64,000 bases of DNA from Cryptomeria japonica (lineage: Eukaryota > Streptophyta > Pinopsida > Cupressales > Cupressaceae). Location: contig NC_081414.1 of NCBI RefSeq assembly GCF_030272615.1, forward strand, positions 238,611,233 to 238,675,232. Reading direction: 5' to 3'. Of the stretch, positions 10,678 through 22,376 are shown piece after piece (position 1 is the stretch's first letter; each line of letters opens with the position of its first letter). A program made the position numbers and the translations under genes. The notes beneath the pieces are model-generated. The model was not told the DNA's origin. It ran no database searches and was given only the letters and a program-made list of their open reading frames with translations.

Positions 10678-11388
10678 TTGGCAACATTAGATTGGGAAAA
10701 AGTAAAAATAAAGGACGAATCTAATGGTGAAAACCTCCTCGAGGCACTAGAGGATGAGAGATTTAACACCTTACCTGAATTTTATCAAGAAAGGTCATCT
10801 ATTTTGACAGAACCAGTAGAGGCAGTTATCTTTGGCACAACTAATCTACATCCAAAAACATCTTTATAAAAACTAGCAAGAAAAAAATATTGGGAACTCT
10901 TCAAAAGAAGGCAAATTAATTTTACCTGGTCATATACAAACATTCCAGGGTTCGATCCATATCTTACAATACATCACCCAAATATCAGTCCAAGAGCAAG
11001 CATCAATAATGATACACAAAACACATCAAGAGTAGGCATTCTATTCATCACACCAAAAGGTCATACAATCCCAAAAGCATACAAATTAAGCTTTCCATGC
11101 ACCAGCAAAACAATAGAGTATGAAGCTTTGGTTACAAGTATCAAAATGGCTAAAGAATGGAATATTGCACAACTTCAATTCTTTGGAGACTCCCAGCTCT
11201 TCATCAATCAAATTAATGATGATTATCAACCAAAGGATGAAAAATTAATGATTTATAAAAAGATGGTTGATGATTTCAAAAAATATTTTGTAGAAATAAC
11301 TTTTCAGCAGATTTTAAGAAATGACAACAAAGTAGTAGATGCCATGGTTACACTTGCTTCTCTCTTTCAAACACAAGAAAATGAATAG
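10678..11388 (+). pseudogene. Gypsy polyprotein: RT entry region fused to RNase H (RT deleted)
   Basis: ENLLEALEDERFNTLPEFYQ and WSYTNIPGFDPYLTIHHPN (ending near 10983) are the conserved lead-in to a gypsy reverse transcriptase. The whole RT palm and fingers are then missing. Within about 20 codons the sequence becomes RNase H: SRVGILFITP, TIEYEALVTSIKMAKEW, LQFFGDSQLFINQINDDY, and RNDNKVVDAMVTLAS (about 11020-11370). The first catalytic Asp segment is lost; Glu of YEAL and Asp of GDSQ remain. The frame matches the protease, so the deletion is in frame. One stop at 10867. Confidence 0.8.
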
Positions 11389-12079
11389 CATTATGAATTC
11401 CTGGTGGAAGATTTATTTTACCCTGCCTATAACTGTCCTGATTCCCAAACCATCTGTCAAATTATTTGACATAATTCCTCCCACTATGGCCAAACTTACA
11501 CATACCTGAAAGATAACACCTTACCTCCTGAATTATCAAAAAATCAAAAGAGAAACTTTATTCGCCAATCCTCCCGTTTTACTCTCGTCGCAAATACCTT
11601 GTTTAAACGAGGTCTAGACATTACTTTTTTAAGATGTATTGAACAAGAAGAATCTGAGAAGGCCTTACATGAAGTCCATAATGAAATTTGTGGCACTCAT
11701 TCAAGTGGTCTTACCCTTTCGAAAAAACTCATACGCTCGGGCTATTATTGGCTAACTATGGAACTGATCCATGAACGAAGACAAAATGCCTTTGATCATG
11801 TAAAGGTATATCAACAAAGAATGTGTCAGAGCTATAATCACAGGGTCAAATCACTAATCTTTCAAGTGGGAGAACTAGTGCTAAAGAAAAATCCATGCAA
11901 CCAAGCAGATCGAGAAAAGAAAGGAAAGTTTGAACCAAACTAGTTAGGTCCATTTGTGGTCATAATAGTATTTGGGTCAGGAGCATATCAGCTATCAACA
12001 TAGGATGAAGATCAACTCGAGGAACCTATCAATAGAATGCATCTGAAAAAAATTATGTTTGAAAAAGAAGAAAAATAAA
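11389..12079 (+). pseudogene. Gypsy polyprotein: integrase ends with the catalytic core deleted
   Basis: Still in the same frame. LHEVHNEICGTHSSGLTLSKKLIRSGYYW (about 11665-11752, His/Cys region degraded) is the N-terminal zinc-binding module of a gypsy integrase. It passes directly into HERRQNAFDHVKVYQQRM, which belongs to the C-terminal part (after the DDE core), then VGELVLKK, LGPFVVI and GAYQL (up to about 12000), the integrase C-terminal domain. The DDE catalytic core is missing in frame. Stops at 11386, 11941 and 12001; terminal stop near 12077. Confidence 0.78.
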
Positions 12080-13323
12080 AACAGTGAAAAATCAGAAAAA
12101 AAAAATAGTGAAAAAATAATATAAAATCAAATCAAATCAAATATTAGAAAAAGTGCAATAAAAATAGATGGTGAAAACCTAGCAAATAGACACTATCTAT
12201 CCGCTAGCTCTTCCATCTATTAGTGCATGCATCTTCCCACTTGCATTCATTCATTTTCCATCAGCATTGATCATCATAAAGCCTTTGTACATACGCAAAC
12301 ATTGTAGCTGCACTCTCACCATGGTTTGGATCATTGGGTATATCATAACGAATTTGTTTCTAGTCTTGGGACAAAATCCTACACCTAGCTGGGGGCAAAC
12401 TCTTGATCATTTTGAGCTAAATAAAACAAGTAGAATAAATAGTTAGATAACACTTATCAAGCGAAAACTGAAACACATCCAACGTTGAACATGAGATCAA
12501 CTTATCAACCATCAAACTATCAATTATCAAGCTATCATGAAGTCAATCTAAGCACATCACACACTTTTCAGTGGATAATATATTTTGGATAATGATTGTA
12601 ACATGATTGTTCAACTTTCCTATATTGCTTTTTGCTATCATGATTTCTGAATGACTCCAGGATGTCATTGGCTAGAGGAACAAGGAAGGAAAATGATATT
12701 TTTCTTGTCTGCTGTTTGAAAATTAATCATTAATATGTCCAAATTTGTCTCGAGATATGATCATCAGATTATCATTGAAGACATTTCTGATTTGCATATT
12801 AAAATGATTAATACTGCCCGTTTTATGCAAACAACACTCAGGTCATCTTGGTTCAATTATACCTCAATGCTTGTGCTAACTTGCTATATCAAAATCCAGG
12901 AAAACAATGCTCAGATAATCATGGTTTAATTATACCATCGATGTTTACACTCATTTCCCACATTTTAAAAGCTCATTGATGATAAAACAAAAAAGCAATA
13001 ATCTAGTGACTGGTCCGATTGTAGCTTTTCATTTTAGCTTGCATTTAATTCTTGTATGGGATCCCATATGCTCCTTTTATCCAAGGTTAAATCTATCACA
13101 TGAATCATCAAAGTATCATCACAAGTGTATACACAATCAAAATAATGACACATATATATTCAGATGTTGTCGACCCAGTGAAAATCTTATGCTATCTCTC
13201 TCAACAGAATCAACAATCAGCATATCCAAAAATTTCTACAACTTGACATCAACAAACTGTCAGTTCTTTATATAATCAACCTTATCAAATCAAATCAATC
13301 AATCAAACCTAATAGATTCTATC
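12080..13323 (+). other. 3' non-coding region of the gypsy element
   Basis: About 1.2 kb between the end of the integrase frame and a set of tandem repeats. Short open frames at 12735-12929 and 12976-13275 show no recognisable domain. Long 3' non-coding stretches before the polypurine tract are common in some plant gypsy lineages. Confidence 0.5.
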
Positions 13324-13510
13324 ATGTCTTATACAAGATGTATCCTTCCTAAAACTAGATGATCTGATTCTGATTCATGTCTTATATAGGATGTATCTTT
13401 TCTGAAACAAGATGTTCTAATCATGTCTTATACAGGATGAATCCTTCCTGAAACCAAATGCTCTGATCATCTTTATCTTATACAGGATGTATCCTTCCTA
13501 AAACCAGACT
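13324..13510. repeat. Four degenerate ~50-bp tandem units
   Basis: Units begin ATGTCTTATA(C/T)A(A/G)GATG near 13324, 13378, 13423 and (ATCTTATACAGG) 13474, each followed by TATCCTTCCT(A/G)AAAC. Unit length varies from 45 to 54 bp. They lie upstream of the polypurine tract of the gypsy element. Confidence 0.7.
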
Positions 13511-13802
13511 GGATTTCAATCTTATCAATATAATCGATCAATATTTATCAATCTTATCCATCTAAGCAATCAACCTAATAGAAGAAATCACATTTTCATC
13601 AAACCACAGTTGCAGAAATCAAATCATTTCTATCGGGATATCAATTTCGCAAAAACTCCAAAGATCAATTATCTCAATTGATCTCTCAAGGGGGCATCAT
13701 CATACTGGAATTTAGCAATTAAGAGTTGGGCATCCTATCAAACCAATATCATCATCAAAATGAGATTATTCTTTGAATCAATGCGTCATCACACCTCGCT
13801 TC

Positions 13803-13816
13803 AAAGAGGGGAAAAA
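13803..13816 (+). other. Polypurine tract
   Basis: AAAGAGGGGAAAAA immediately precedes TGTATATACC, the start of the 3' LTR. A polypurine tract next to a TG start is the expected plus-strand primer site. Confidence 0.65.
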
Positions 13817-14110
13817 TGTATATACCTAAAAATGGTCTAAAGATAATTAATTGAATAAGAAATTATTTAATTAATCTCCCTCCCCAATTTAATTGAATTC
13901 ATCAACAATTTGATTAAAATCCTCCCCTTTCATCTACTTATTAATAAATCTAAGGATTTATTTAATAGGCTTATTTCAATAATCCCCTTTGATTAATTAA
14001 TTCAAATTAATTAATTCTTCTCCTAACCTAACCATTCCTAAACCTAACCCATTCCATTTACCACATGTCCCCTTTCCTTGAACACTTTACCCTCTCATGA
14101 GAAAAGCTTT

Positions 14111-14330
14111 GTGACAGTTGTTACTAAGTGTTCCCTTTCATCTAGCCTCTTCTATAATCTTTGTGACACTTGTCACTAAGTGTTCCCTTTCATCTAACCT
14201 CTTCTAGAATCTTTGTGACACTTGTCACTAAGTGTTCCCTTTCATCTAACCTCTTCTAGAATCTTTGTGACACTTGTCACTAAGTGTTCCCTTTTATCCA
14301 ACTCTTCTAGAAGCCTCTTGACACTTGTCA
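14111..14330 (+). repeat. Four 52-bp tandem units carrying TGACA-CT-TGTCA
   Basis: Units start GTGACA at 14111, 14163, 14215 and 14267, exactly 52 bp apart, with a fifth partial motif at 14319-14330. Each holds the inverted repeat TGACACTTGTCA (first unit TGACAGTTGTTA) plus AAGTGTTCCCTTT. They lie in U3, so they may act as repeated enhancer sites; TGAC is also the core of plant W-boxes and of KNOX/BELL sites. Confidence 0.85.
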
Positions 14331-14458
14331 CCATAGAGATGATAGATGTTCCCTTTAATCCAGTCTATTTGCCAACCTCCTCCAATTTCAACATTGATAT
14401 CTTTAGACTTAATCTTGAGCATTGATTCCTACCACCTCACCCCTAGCCTTGGAAATCC

Positions 14459-14466
14459 TATAAATA
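14459..14466 (+). promoter_or_regulatory. TATA box of the gypsy 3' LTR
   Basis: TATAAATA in a CCTATAAATAGACCCC context, about 129 bp downstream of the last TGACACTTGTCA motif. Confidence 0.6.
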
Positions 14467-15239
14467 GACCCCATTTTGGAGCAATAAAGATCCCATCTCA
14501 TTTGCATTCAAGAATTGTTATTATAGGCATCTTGCTTCTATTTTATCATTTTAGCAATGTTATCATGTTCAATTTTAGCTTAAATCTTAGCTTATTTCAT
14601 AGCAATATCATAGAATCATATAGCTTAGATCATATATCTCTTCTAGCTTATGCATCTTCATAAATTAAATCCTCCATTTAAGTGTAGTCAAGTCACTGGA
14701 ATTTTTATAACCAGATCTGAGAGAAAAATTCATACTCCCATTTACTAGGAGGTAATAGATCGATTAGCTATGGTTTTATCTTTTATTGATTAATTTTCTA
14801 ACCATTGCTTGTAATGATTTATTGAGTGTTTTGTGTTGTAGCTGCAGGTATAATAGGTACACACTTCACAGATACACGACAATAAACATCTAGAGAGAAT
14901 GTCATGGTATCCCCAATGATATAGATTGTCTCCTACAAGGGTGAATCAGACACAACAACGAATAAGTTTAGACGAAGATATATGGTTATAATTCTCATTA
15001 TCTCATTATATTTGGGTCTTGAGCTATAGTATCAATTTTGAGGATAATATATTTTGAAGAGTACAAAAAATTATTATTAGCTTTGAGCATATTTCCTTAA
15101 TGAGGAACTTGCTATGATTAATTAAAGTGGGATAGGCCTAAACCTTTTACATATCTATTAAATATAAATTACTTGGGATGCATGAGAAGTGCACACATAG
15201 TCAAAAAACTATATCTAACCATTAAAACAAGCTAAAAGT

Positions 15240-17150
15240 GAAAAGATGAACAAGATAGAACCACTAAATAGCAAAACAAAAAATAAGAAAAAAATTCAAT
15301 CACCTACCAAAAACATGAAGGAATGGTCTACCAAGTTGGCACACATTATCATCCTGCTAATCATGACTTTAAGCTTTAATTTTTTTTTTAACTTTTTGTT
15401 AGAATCTTTCCAAGAGGTTAGAGTGCCCAAATTTGGAGTAGCCTTGACAAAAGAGGTGAGGGGGTCTGGTGCCACATAAGCAGAATCGAGGTGTATTTTC
15501 TCTTCACCTTCCTTTTCTCTATCACCTCCTAGATTGCATGTAGAGAGACCCAATTATTCATCACCATTTCTTGTCTTAGAGCAATGATTTTCTCTACCTT
15601 TCTTTTCAAAGCCTCATGATTTTCCTTTAACTCAACCAATTCTCTCCTCTCATCCCCTTCAAAAATTTTGCAAATGTTATGATTCTCAAGCTTCTTCTCT
15701 ATAGTCTCTCCTTTTTATGTAGGTTATTTTCATCCACTTTAGAGTCATAAAAATGAAGGTCAATTGTAATGTGCTTCTTGCTAGAATCCTATTTAGTCCT
15801 TCTAGCCTTAGCCAAGCTATTTTTAGGGGTTCAAGCTTTTCCCTAGTTTCCATCCTAAAATATTTTTATGAAACCTCTCAATTATACAATTCCAAAAAAG
15901 ATTCATAGGGTTTTTAGAAATAAGATGCAACCCCAGATAGGAGTCTAAAAAGGAAGCATCATTGTAGGGTAGGATTTCAGTGATTTTGAATTGAAGATCA
16001 GGATGGACATTTAGAATTTTATTTTTTTTCATAATTAATGTGTTGACCAAATAACTTGGCATAATTATTAAGGATCTTCTTCCAGGATCTAGCTTTGAAG
16101 ATGTAGACATCCCCAAAAATAATACTGTCATCCACAAACTACTAATGGGTGATATGATCTAGAATAGAATAAAATTCAATACCATTTAATTTTCCTGCCA
16201 CTTTAACCCTTTGGATATTGCTCTAGAAGACTTTGACAATAATAATATAAACAAGTAGAGAGAGAGAGGGTCCCCTTGTTAGAGGCCACGACCACAAGAA
16301 AAGTATCCATGATGGATCCATTAACCAGAACAAAGAAGATTAGAGTGGTAACAAAGAACATCTACTATGTTCCGTCAAGTGAACCAATTTGCAGGCTATG
16401 ATAAAAACATCCATAATATGTCTCCATTTGACAAAGCCTTTCTGGTTAATAGATATCCTTTTGTCCAACACTAATTTGATCCTATTAACAATAACTTTAG
16501 AAAATATTTAATACAAAGTATTAAATCAATTTATAGGTCTAAAATCCTTAACAGAATTAACATTATCATTTTCAAAATCAAATCAATGAAGGTAGAATTG
16601 ACTTGTTTAAAGAGTTTACCAGACCTCAAAAAGTCCTTAGCAGCATTGAAGACATCCTCTCCAACAATATCCTAGAAATCTTGAAAGAAAGCACGGGGAA
16701 CCCATCTAGTCTTGGAGCCTTATAAGCCTCAAAAGAAAAAGGCAGCCTCCTTCACCTTCTGAAATGAAACTCTGGAATAGAGAAGGTTCAAATCCTCATC
16801 TATGATAACCTCAAGCAAGCCATTAGGGTCCTAAAGCCATCTTGACAATTGTTGTTATGATTTTCAAAGAGGTCAACAACAAGCTTGATAATCTCCACCT
16901 CATCCTTTGTTTTAAGTCTATTTTACTTCTTTAGTTGTCGCATCTTGTTCCAACTTTTGTGCTTCATAGTAGAATGGTGAAAGAACTTAGTGTTCTTGTC
17001 TCCTTTTATAAGCCATTGAATCCTAGATTTTTGTTTCCAAAAGACCTCTTCTTTTTTATTTAGTTTAACCCTGCTACCTTAGAAAAATCTCCTCTACATA
17101 TTCATCCCAAGATGCAAGATTCCTTCAATCTTGTCCTGTATAGCTTTCAA
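15240..17150 (-). pseudogene. LINE reverse transcriptase pseudogene with C-terminal tail
   Basis: Minus-strand fragments in order: FFHHSTMKHKSWNKM near 16980; NRIKLVLDKRISINQKGFVK near 16460 (RT motif A side); a GDPLSLLVY-like segment near 16260; FVDDSIIFG near 16140 (motif C, DD retained); then INYEKNKILNVHPDLQ, DASFLDSYLGLHLI and NLFWNCIIERF in an open stretch 16137-15823. Downstream, 15700-15250 is a Lys/Glu-rich segment including LTSFVKATPNLGTLTSWK, probably the same coiled-coil tail class seen in other LINE pieces here. Many stops and frameshifts; non-functional. Confidence 0.75.
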
Positions 17151-18675
17151 CTTCGCTGAAATTTTCTTTTTCTATTATTTAGGGACTTGTTATTTTGTTT
17201 GATATTCCTTCATTTTCAGAGACTTGCATATATTTCTACTACTTGTTTGAAATTTCAATAGAGATATTAGATTATATTTTATTGTGTAGAAAATTAGAAG
17301 GATATATTACATTTCAAAGCATGATCATGTGATTGTGCTTGCACAAGGACATGGTTTAATTTGAGGGGTTTCTCTCTATTTTTTTTTGTGTATTGCAGAT
17401 TTTTGGTTTATTTTATCTTGGAGTTGAGATTTGAATATTTGTTATCATTTATTTTTACATTATAATTTAGTACTGGAACAATAAGAATGATTTTGGATCT
17501 TTAATCTCTACTTTTATGTGATGTGAAGAACATGAGAGAGTTTTAAAAATCTTTTATTTTCAAGTTTACATTTCAATAAGTGTTCTTTGACACTATCTCA
17601 TAGAGCATTTAGCCAAATTCTCTATGTGAGTGTTGTTGGTGGAATTTATTCATTCTTTAGTTAGATTTAGATTAGACATTACCTATGTAGTGCTGCAAGC
17701 ATATTTGGGAGGCATATGTGTCATTAGATTGTGATACAAAGATCTTTAAGTTTTTATTTGTTACGCATTGAGACAAGTGTTGTGTTGCATGATGAATATA
17801 CTAATACTTATGTTTCTTGAGTGGGCTAGATACATTGATGAAAATAAGGTTAACTACGATTTGTGTACCCTATTTTTAGTTATGACTAGTTGGATATGTT
17901 ATTGACATGCCATGGTCTCTACTACAACTATCATTGAGTATTTTATAGATATTGAATCCTATTTTGGAGGAGATGGACTTTGGTATATATGTTTGGATTA
18001 AATCATGACATTCCAACTATGATCTTGAATTTGGTTTATTATTTTCCTTTCTTGGTTATGGAGGATGAGAGTGTCATGATTAAGAAGGTGGTCACTTGAT
18101 GGATGTTATAGATGCTTGGTTGATATTATGATCATATAGGAGTCAATTAGTTCAACATGAAACTAAACCTTGGTTTTTAGTGAACATTATTTTTTGGAGT
18201 TCTATATTTCTCTTAAAGGTATATGATAAGTTGGAGAATGTTGGTATTAGGTGTAATGCACCTTTTTGTTGGTCCAACTACCCAAAACCTAGGAACAAGA
18301 ATATGAAAACACAAACCTTCACAAATTATAATCCCCTATAATTTTACACTCATGGTTAAAGAAGTTCATGATTGGGACATTTATAAGGTATTTCATTTGG
18401 TGGAAGAATTTTTTGTTTGTTGAATATGTCACATGACAAGATGAATATTTTCTATAGAAGCATCCATAATTGATTAGTATTGACCACAAATTTTATTATT
18501 TGAAGGAGAGGGCCATGCTACACTCTTAATCCTGAATGTGTGTATGATTATGATTATCCAACTTATAGTTACTTTAACAATAAATTAACTTAGGTGGTCA
18601 TTGTTATATTTTTATTTGGACTATAAATAATCATAGGAATTAAATTTAGTTATCTAAATCAATGCAGGTGATATT
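17151..18675. other. AT-rich interval without a recognisable gene
   Basis: No coding frame longer than about 60 codons and no recognised domain on either strand. It is probably decayed repeat, but no relative was found within the window. Confidence 0.4.
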
Positions 18676-19405
18676 CATGGCATAACTAGGGAACATATAG
18701 AAGTTAGTAGATAGTTTAGCATCATAATTTTTTTGTTTTAGTTTATCATCATAATTTTTCAATTTATGTTCTTACCTACAATTTTTTTATGTTTTCATCT
18801 TGATGTGGCTTATTATTTTAAAGAAACGTTAAGTATTAGAAACATATGTCCTATTATATTGTTTACCTTGAAAATTAGTTCTTTATATCTTGAGTAAAAT
18901 TGATTTTTTGAAAGGGCACATAAACCTTGGACAACTAAAATGTCAAAAACATCAAGAAAAACCAATAAATTGAAAGATATAATAATATTACAATATAAAA
19001 AACATACTAAAAACACCATGAGAGTTAGGAGCTAAATGCCTACACAATCTCCAGTTTGATCCCAAAACTGCACACCCTTGACCTAGCTATGATATTTTGA
19101 GATCTTTTAACAATAGTCCATGGCTAAAATTTTCCTACATCCACATGGAGAGGAGACATAAGAAGGGAATCCATATCTATGATATCAAACAATAGATGGA
19201 ATGACCAAGATATGATCAATGATGACTATGTGGAGATGGTGTAATCTATGAAGGTATGACCAATCATATAACATAAATAGAACATTCAAACACACACAAA
19301 TACACATGTATATATGTATATACATATGTATGTATATTTGTATATATGTATATGCACATGTATGTATATGTGTGTGTATATATATATGTATATGTATATG
19401 TTGGC
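18676..19405. repeat. Partial copy of the duplicated unit (block B), left of the tandem array
   Basis: Closely matches 23429-24140 and 38052-38775 from TCATGGCATAA through GACATAAGAA...GGAATCCATATC to the microsatellite. It lies directly left of copy 1, so it is either the right-hand remnant of an earlier unit or an independent copy. It ends in the TATG/TATA microsatellite close to the copy 1 boundary. Confidence 0.8.
19290..19405. repeat. TA/TATG/CA-rich microsatellite
   Basis: Runs of ACACACAAA then alternating GTATAT/ATGTATG units. Equivalent tracts occur at about 24042-24140 and 38666-38770 in the duplicated copies; lengths differ between copies. Confidence 0.85.
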
Positions 19406-19972
19406 ATTGTGTTGTCTTTGATGTCAAATGGTATAGATTGACAACCAGTATAAGAGATGTATGAACAATATTGCCATTGATTTCACCAAATGCTCATTTT
19501 TGTTGTTTAGTATCCATCATAACTTCAATTACAATATTAAGTAACTGCAACAAAATACTAACAATAGTCAATCAAGAAGATATTAAAACAAAATAATATC
19601 TTTACAATAATATCGAAAAAGAGGTCTGAGAATTTACATTACTTGGATAAAATGAGCAAAGAAAGTTTTTTTTGTTTTGAAAATAATAGCAAAATCTTAA
19701 ATTTTCAGGTTGTTAAATTAATATGAGTTTTTCTTATTTAGAAAATTAGAGAGATGAGTAAAAAAAATCTTTTTAAGAAAATGATTGTGAACATTAATCT
19801 TTCAGATTTGAAAAATTATGAATTGATAAAAAAAGATGATTAACCCTAACAAATAAATATACGAATTTAAAAGAAGATTGAAATTACACTGTAGTAGATG
19901 CAATAGAAAATAATCATAAAATAAAATTTGAAACTCAACATCTGAAAGATCAAATAAAGTATTGATGCAGAT

Positions 19973-20661
19973 AGGTGAATATGGTTGCTCAAGATTATGA
20001 GAGAGTGACTATAAGATCAAGATGAGTTGAGCATCAAATGGACATTAGAGCAATATGATACAATAATATGTCTAAATGGGACAAGAGGCATCTTTAAATA
20101 GAATTTTCAATAGACAGCCAAAGGCTAGGATTAAGAGGTTTAATAGATGGTTATGATTAAATGCGGATTAGGGTTAGGCTTGAAAAATATGCTCATGTGG
20201 CAAGTGTCACATTATAAACAACATATAGGGCTTAGGATATGGTTAGGGAGCATTCTTATAGGAATGACCAAGATTAGGAGGTTTAAGTTAAAATGGATGG
20301 ATAGGGTATTAACTTAGTTTGACTTTTGGGAAGGTGTCCAAGTTCAATGAACTAGGGACAAAGCTTAGTTAAATATGTGAAGCGGACAAGGTGGGACACT
20401 TGTTAAATGACTAAAAATTTCAATTATGAACCATGTAAACACAATGAGGGGTGAGGATTGACTAGACCAAGATTAAGGTAAAATAAGAATTTGTTAAATT
20501 AAAAAAATACACATTTATTTAATTAATGGAATAGGATAAAGGTGAAATTAATTAAGTAAATAAATTTCATTTAGGATTTTGGGGTAGAAAAAGGGGTTAA
20601 TTAAGGAAATAATGAATATATATGTAAATAATTGGTTTGTGGACAATGTTAGGTATCTACA
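19973..20661 (-). repeat. Gypsy-type LTR fragment (copy 1)
   Basis: Minus strand starts TGTAGATACC at 20661, preceded by a degraded polypurine tract (AAAAAGGGCAAAA). It holds a TGACACTTGCCA near-palindrome (20198-20209) and a TATTTAAA TATA-like box (20100-20093) about 98 bp apart. The inner boundary at TGATGCAG (19973) is a guess; no primer-binding site was recognised. Confidence 0.55.
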
Positions 20662-20768
20662 TTTTGCCCTTTTTAGAGATGATGTTGCAAAAATAATTCA
20701 TTTCAAAGAAGATTATTTTGTAAGTTGTATTTCTACATGGAAAAAATAGACATTTTAAAATTTTCTAG

Positions 20769-21275
20769 ATGTTTTCAATAAATGTCATTTATTTAGACAT
20801 ATTTCTTATTATATTATTCTCTTTGGCACAACAAAAATGGTTTTTATCCTGGAAGATAAACAAAGTTCAGGCTATGACTGAGGCTGACACTAGGGTAGAA
20901 AAATGGGTTATGGAGGAGAAGGGCAAATGGGTTTGCAGAGGTACAAGAAATATGGATTGTAAATTAGAGAATTGGGATAAAGTTGTGAGATGCAAAAAGA
21001 CCTTAGTGAGAAGGTTTCTCAAAGAAATGAGAACAAGATTGTAATGGATATTAAGGAAGGCTAAGACATCCTTAAGTTTAAAATCAAGGAGATGTCCAAG
21101 AGAAGCTAGGAGATGGTTTTGATGAATTTGGCTTCCCTATAGGATATTCAGGAGGAAATTGATTGTAGGAAAGCTAATAAAAAGAGACATGCTATGTCCC
21201 CCTCTACTTTGAATGAATCCCCCTGCTCTATGGTTAAAGATAATCTGGATTCTTGTTTCAATAAAAGAAAGAAAC
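20769..21275 (+). pseudogene. LINE-type coiled-coil C-terminal tail (copy 1)
   Basis: Plus-strand pieces, with at least one frameshift after the CKK codons: TRVEKWVMEEKGKWVC, NMDCKLENWDKVV, then KIVMDIKEG, EMVLMNLASL, DIQEEIDCRKANKKRHAMSP. The charged, heptad-like composition and a similar segment downstream of the LINE RT at 15.3-15.7 kb suggest the C-terminal tail of a LINE polyprotein. It is opposite in orientation to the LTR on its left and the copia fragment on its right. Function unknown. Confidence 0.45.
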
Positions 21276-22376
21276 AAATATTGTGATTTCTTCCATTCTA
21301 TCCTTTGAATCAAATAACTCCTCAAAATTAAATCTTTCAACTTGTGAATAACCTTTACATACAATAATTGCATAGTTTCTTACAACTTCTCCATCTTCAT
21401 TTAGTTTGTTTATGTCCATTTGATTGCTATCATTTTCTTGTTTGCAAGACTTGCTCCCAATTACCAATTTTATTTTTTCTAAATATAATTCAATTATTAT
21501 TCCATTTCTTGTATCCAACCATCATCCTTGTTGTCATCATTAGATCTAGAATCGAATTTCCCAAAATCTATATTTTTTTATGTAACATTTACGTCCAATT
21601 TTTTTTAAGTAGTTGACAATTATAGGTCTTCCATGCCATAGCTCATAAGGAGTATTGCAACATTTCACTCTTAGTTGTCCTCTATTAAGAATATGGACCG
21701 TAGTATGGAATGCTTGTTTCTAATACATATGATGTGAATTTTCCTCTCTTCACATTTTTCTTTCCCCGTGTCAAATAGTTGTATTATTATTTTTGTAATA
21801 CTCCATTTTCCTAAGGAGTTCTTGAAGAAAATAGATGTTTCTTTATATACATTTTCTTAAATTTGGGTTCCATCTACCACTAATATTCTAGATCTTTCCT
21901 TCCTAATTTCATAGCCCTTATCGTCAAAAGTGAGATTGTTATCTTTCCTACACATTTGTATTACATGGAGAAGATTGTTATTGAGACCCTTAGCATAGAG
22001 AATATCTTCTACATTGTTCTACCCATCAATAAATATTACTCCCTATTAAAAAATCACTGTACATGAGTCACCTCAAATATAATTGTGCCTCCAATCCATT
22101 TCTCAAGATTGGTGAACTTACTTTTGTCACATGTCATGTGGTCAAAATAGCTACTTTCAATTGCCAAAGAGTTTGTCTCTTCTTTTTTATGGAAGCCAAT
22201 CCACATAGGTATAGATTTTTTGATATTATTGTCAGTTTCTTGGGTGCAAGACACCTTAGTAGGATTTATAATATAAATAAAATTATAACTTTGTTTTAGG
22301 TCTTGAACCCATGGAAGCAAATACACACTAAATCAATTTTTTAGGGCTTCAACCCAAGTTCGTTACTCTTTGATAA
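21258..22376 (-). pseudogene. Ty1/copia fragment: protease region joined to RT start (copy 1)
   Basis: Minus strand. 22326-22054 encodes the stretch around the copia protease/pre-integrase: ...YFDHMTCDKSKFTNLEKWIGG, where DSGCSHHMT is the usual active-site context; the catalytic DSG is replaced. 21518-21258 encodes the RT entry: MDTRNGIIIELYLEK, MDINKLNEDGEVVRNYAIIV, CKGYSQVERFNFEELF, equivalent to the conserved KxKxxxDGxVxRxKARLVAKGYxQ segment. Integrase is missing between them and the RT is cut off by the LINE tail. Upstream (22376-22365) TATCAAAGAGTAAC may be a decayed tRNA-Met primer-binding site. Confidence 0.75.

Larger units (their letters stand above)
13817..14900 (+). repeat. 3' LTR of the gypsy element (right end approximate)
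   Basis: Starts TGTATATACC after the polypurine tract. It contains an AT-rich U3, four 52-bp tandem units and a TATA box. The right end could not be fixed because no matching 5' LTR was recognised; 14900 is an estimate. Confidence 0.55.

Noticed and set aside
19185-19427. Frames rich in His/Ile/Tyr/Thr over the microsatellites (also near 24.0 and 38.7 kb)
   Set aside because: Produced by TATG/CACA simple repeats in any frame; no coding signal.
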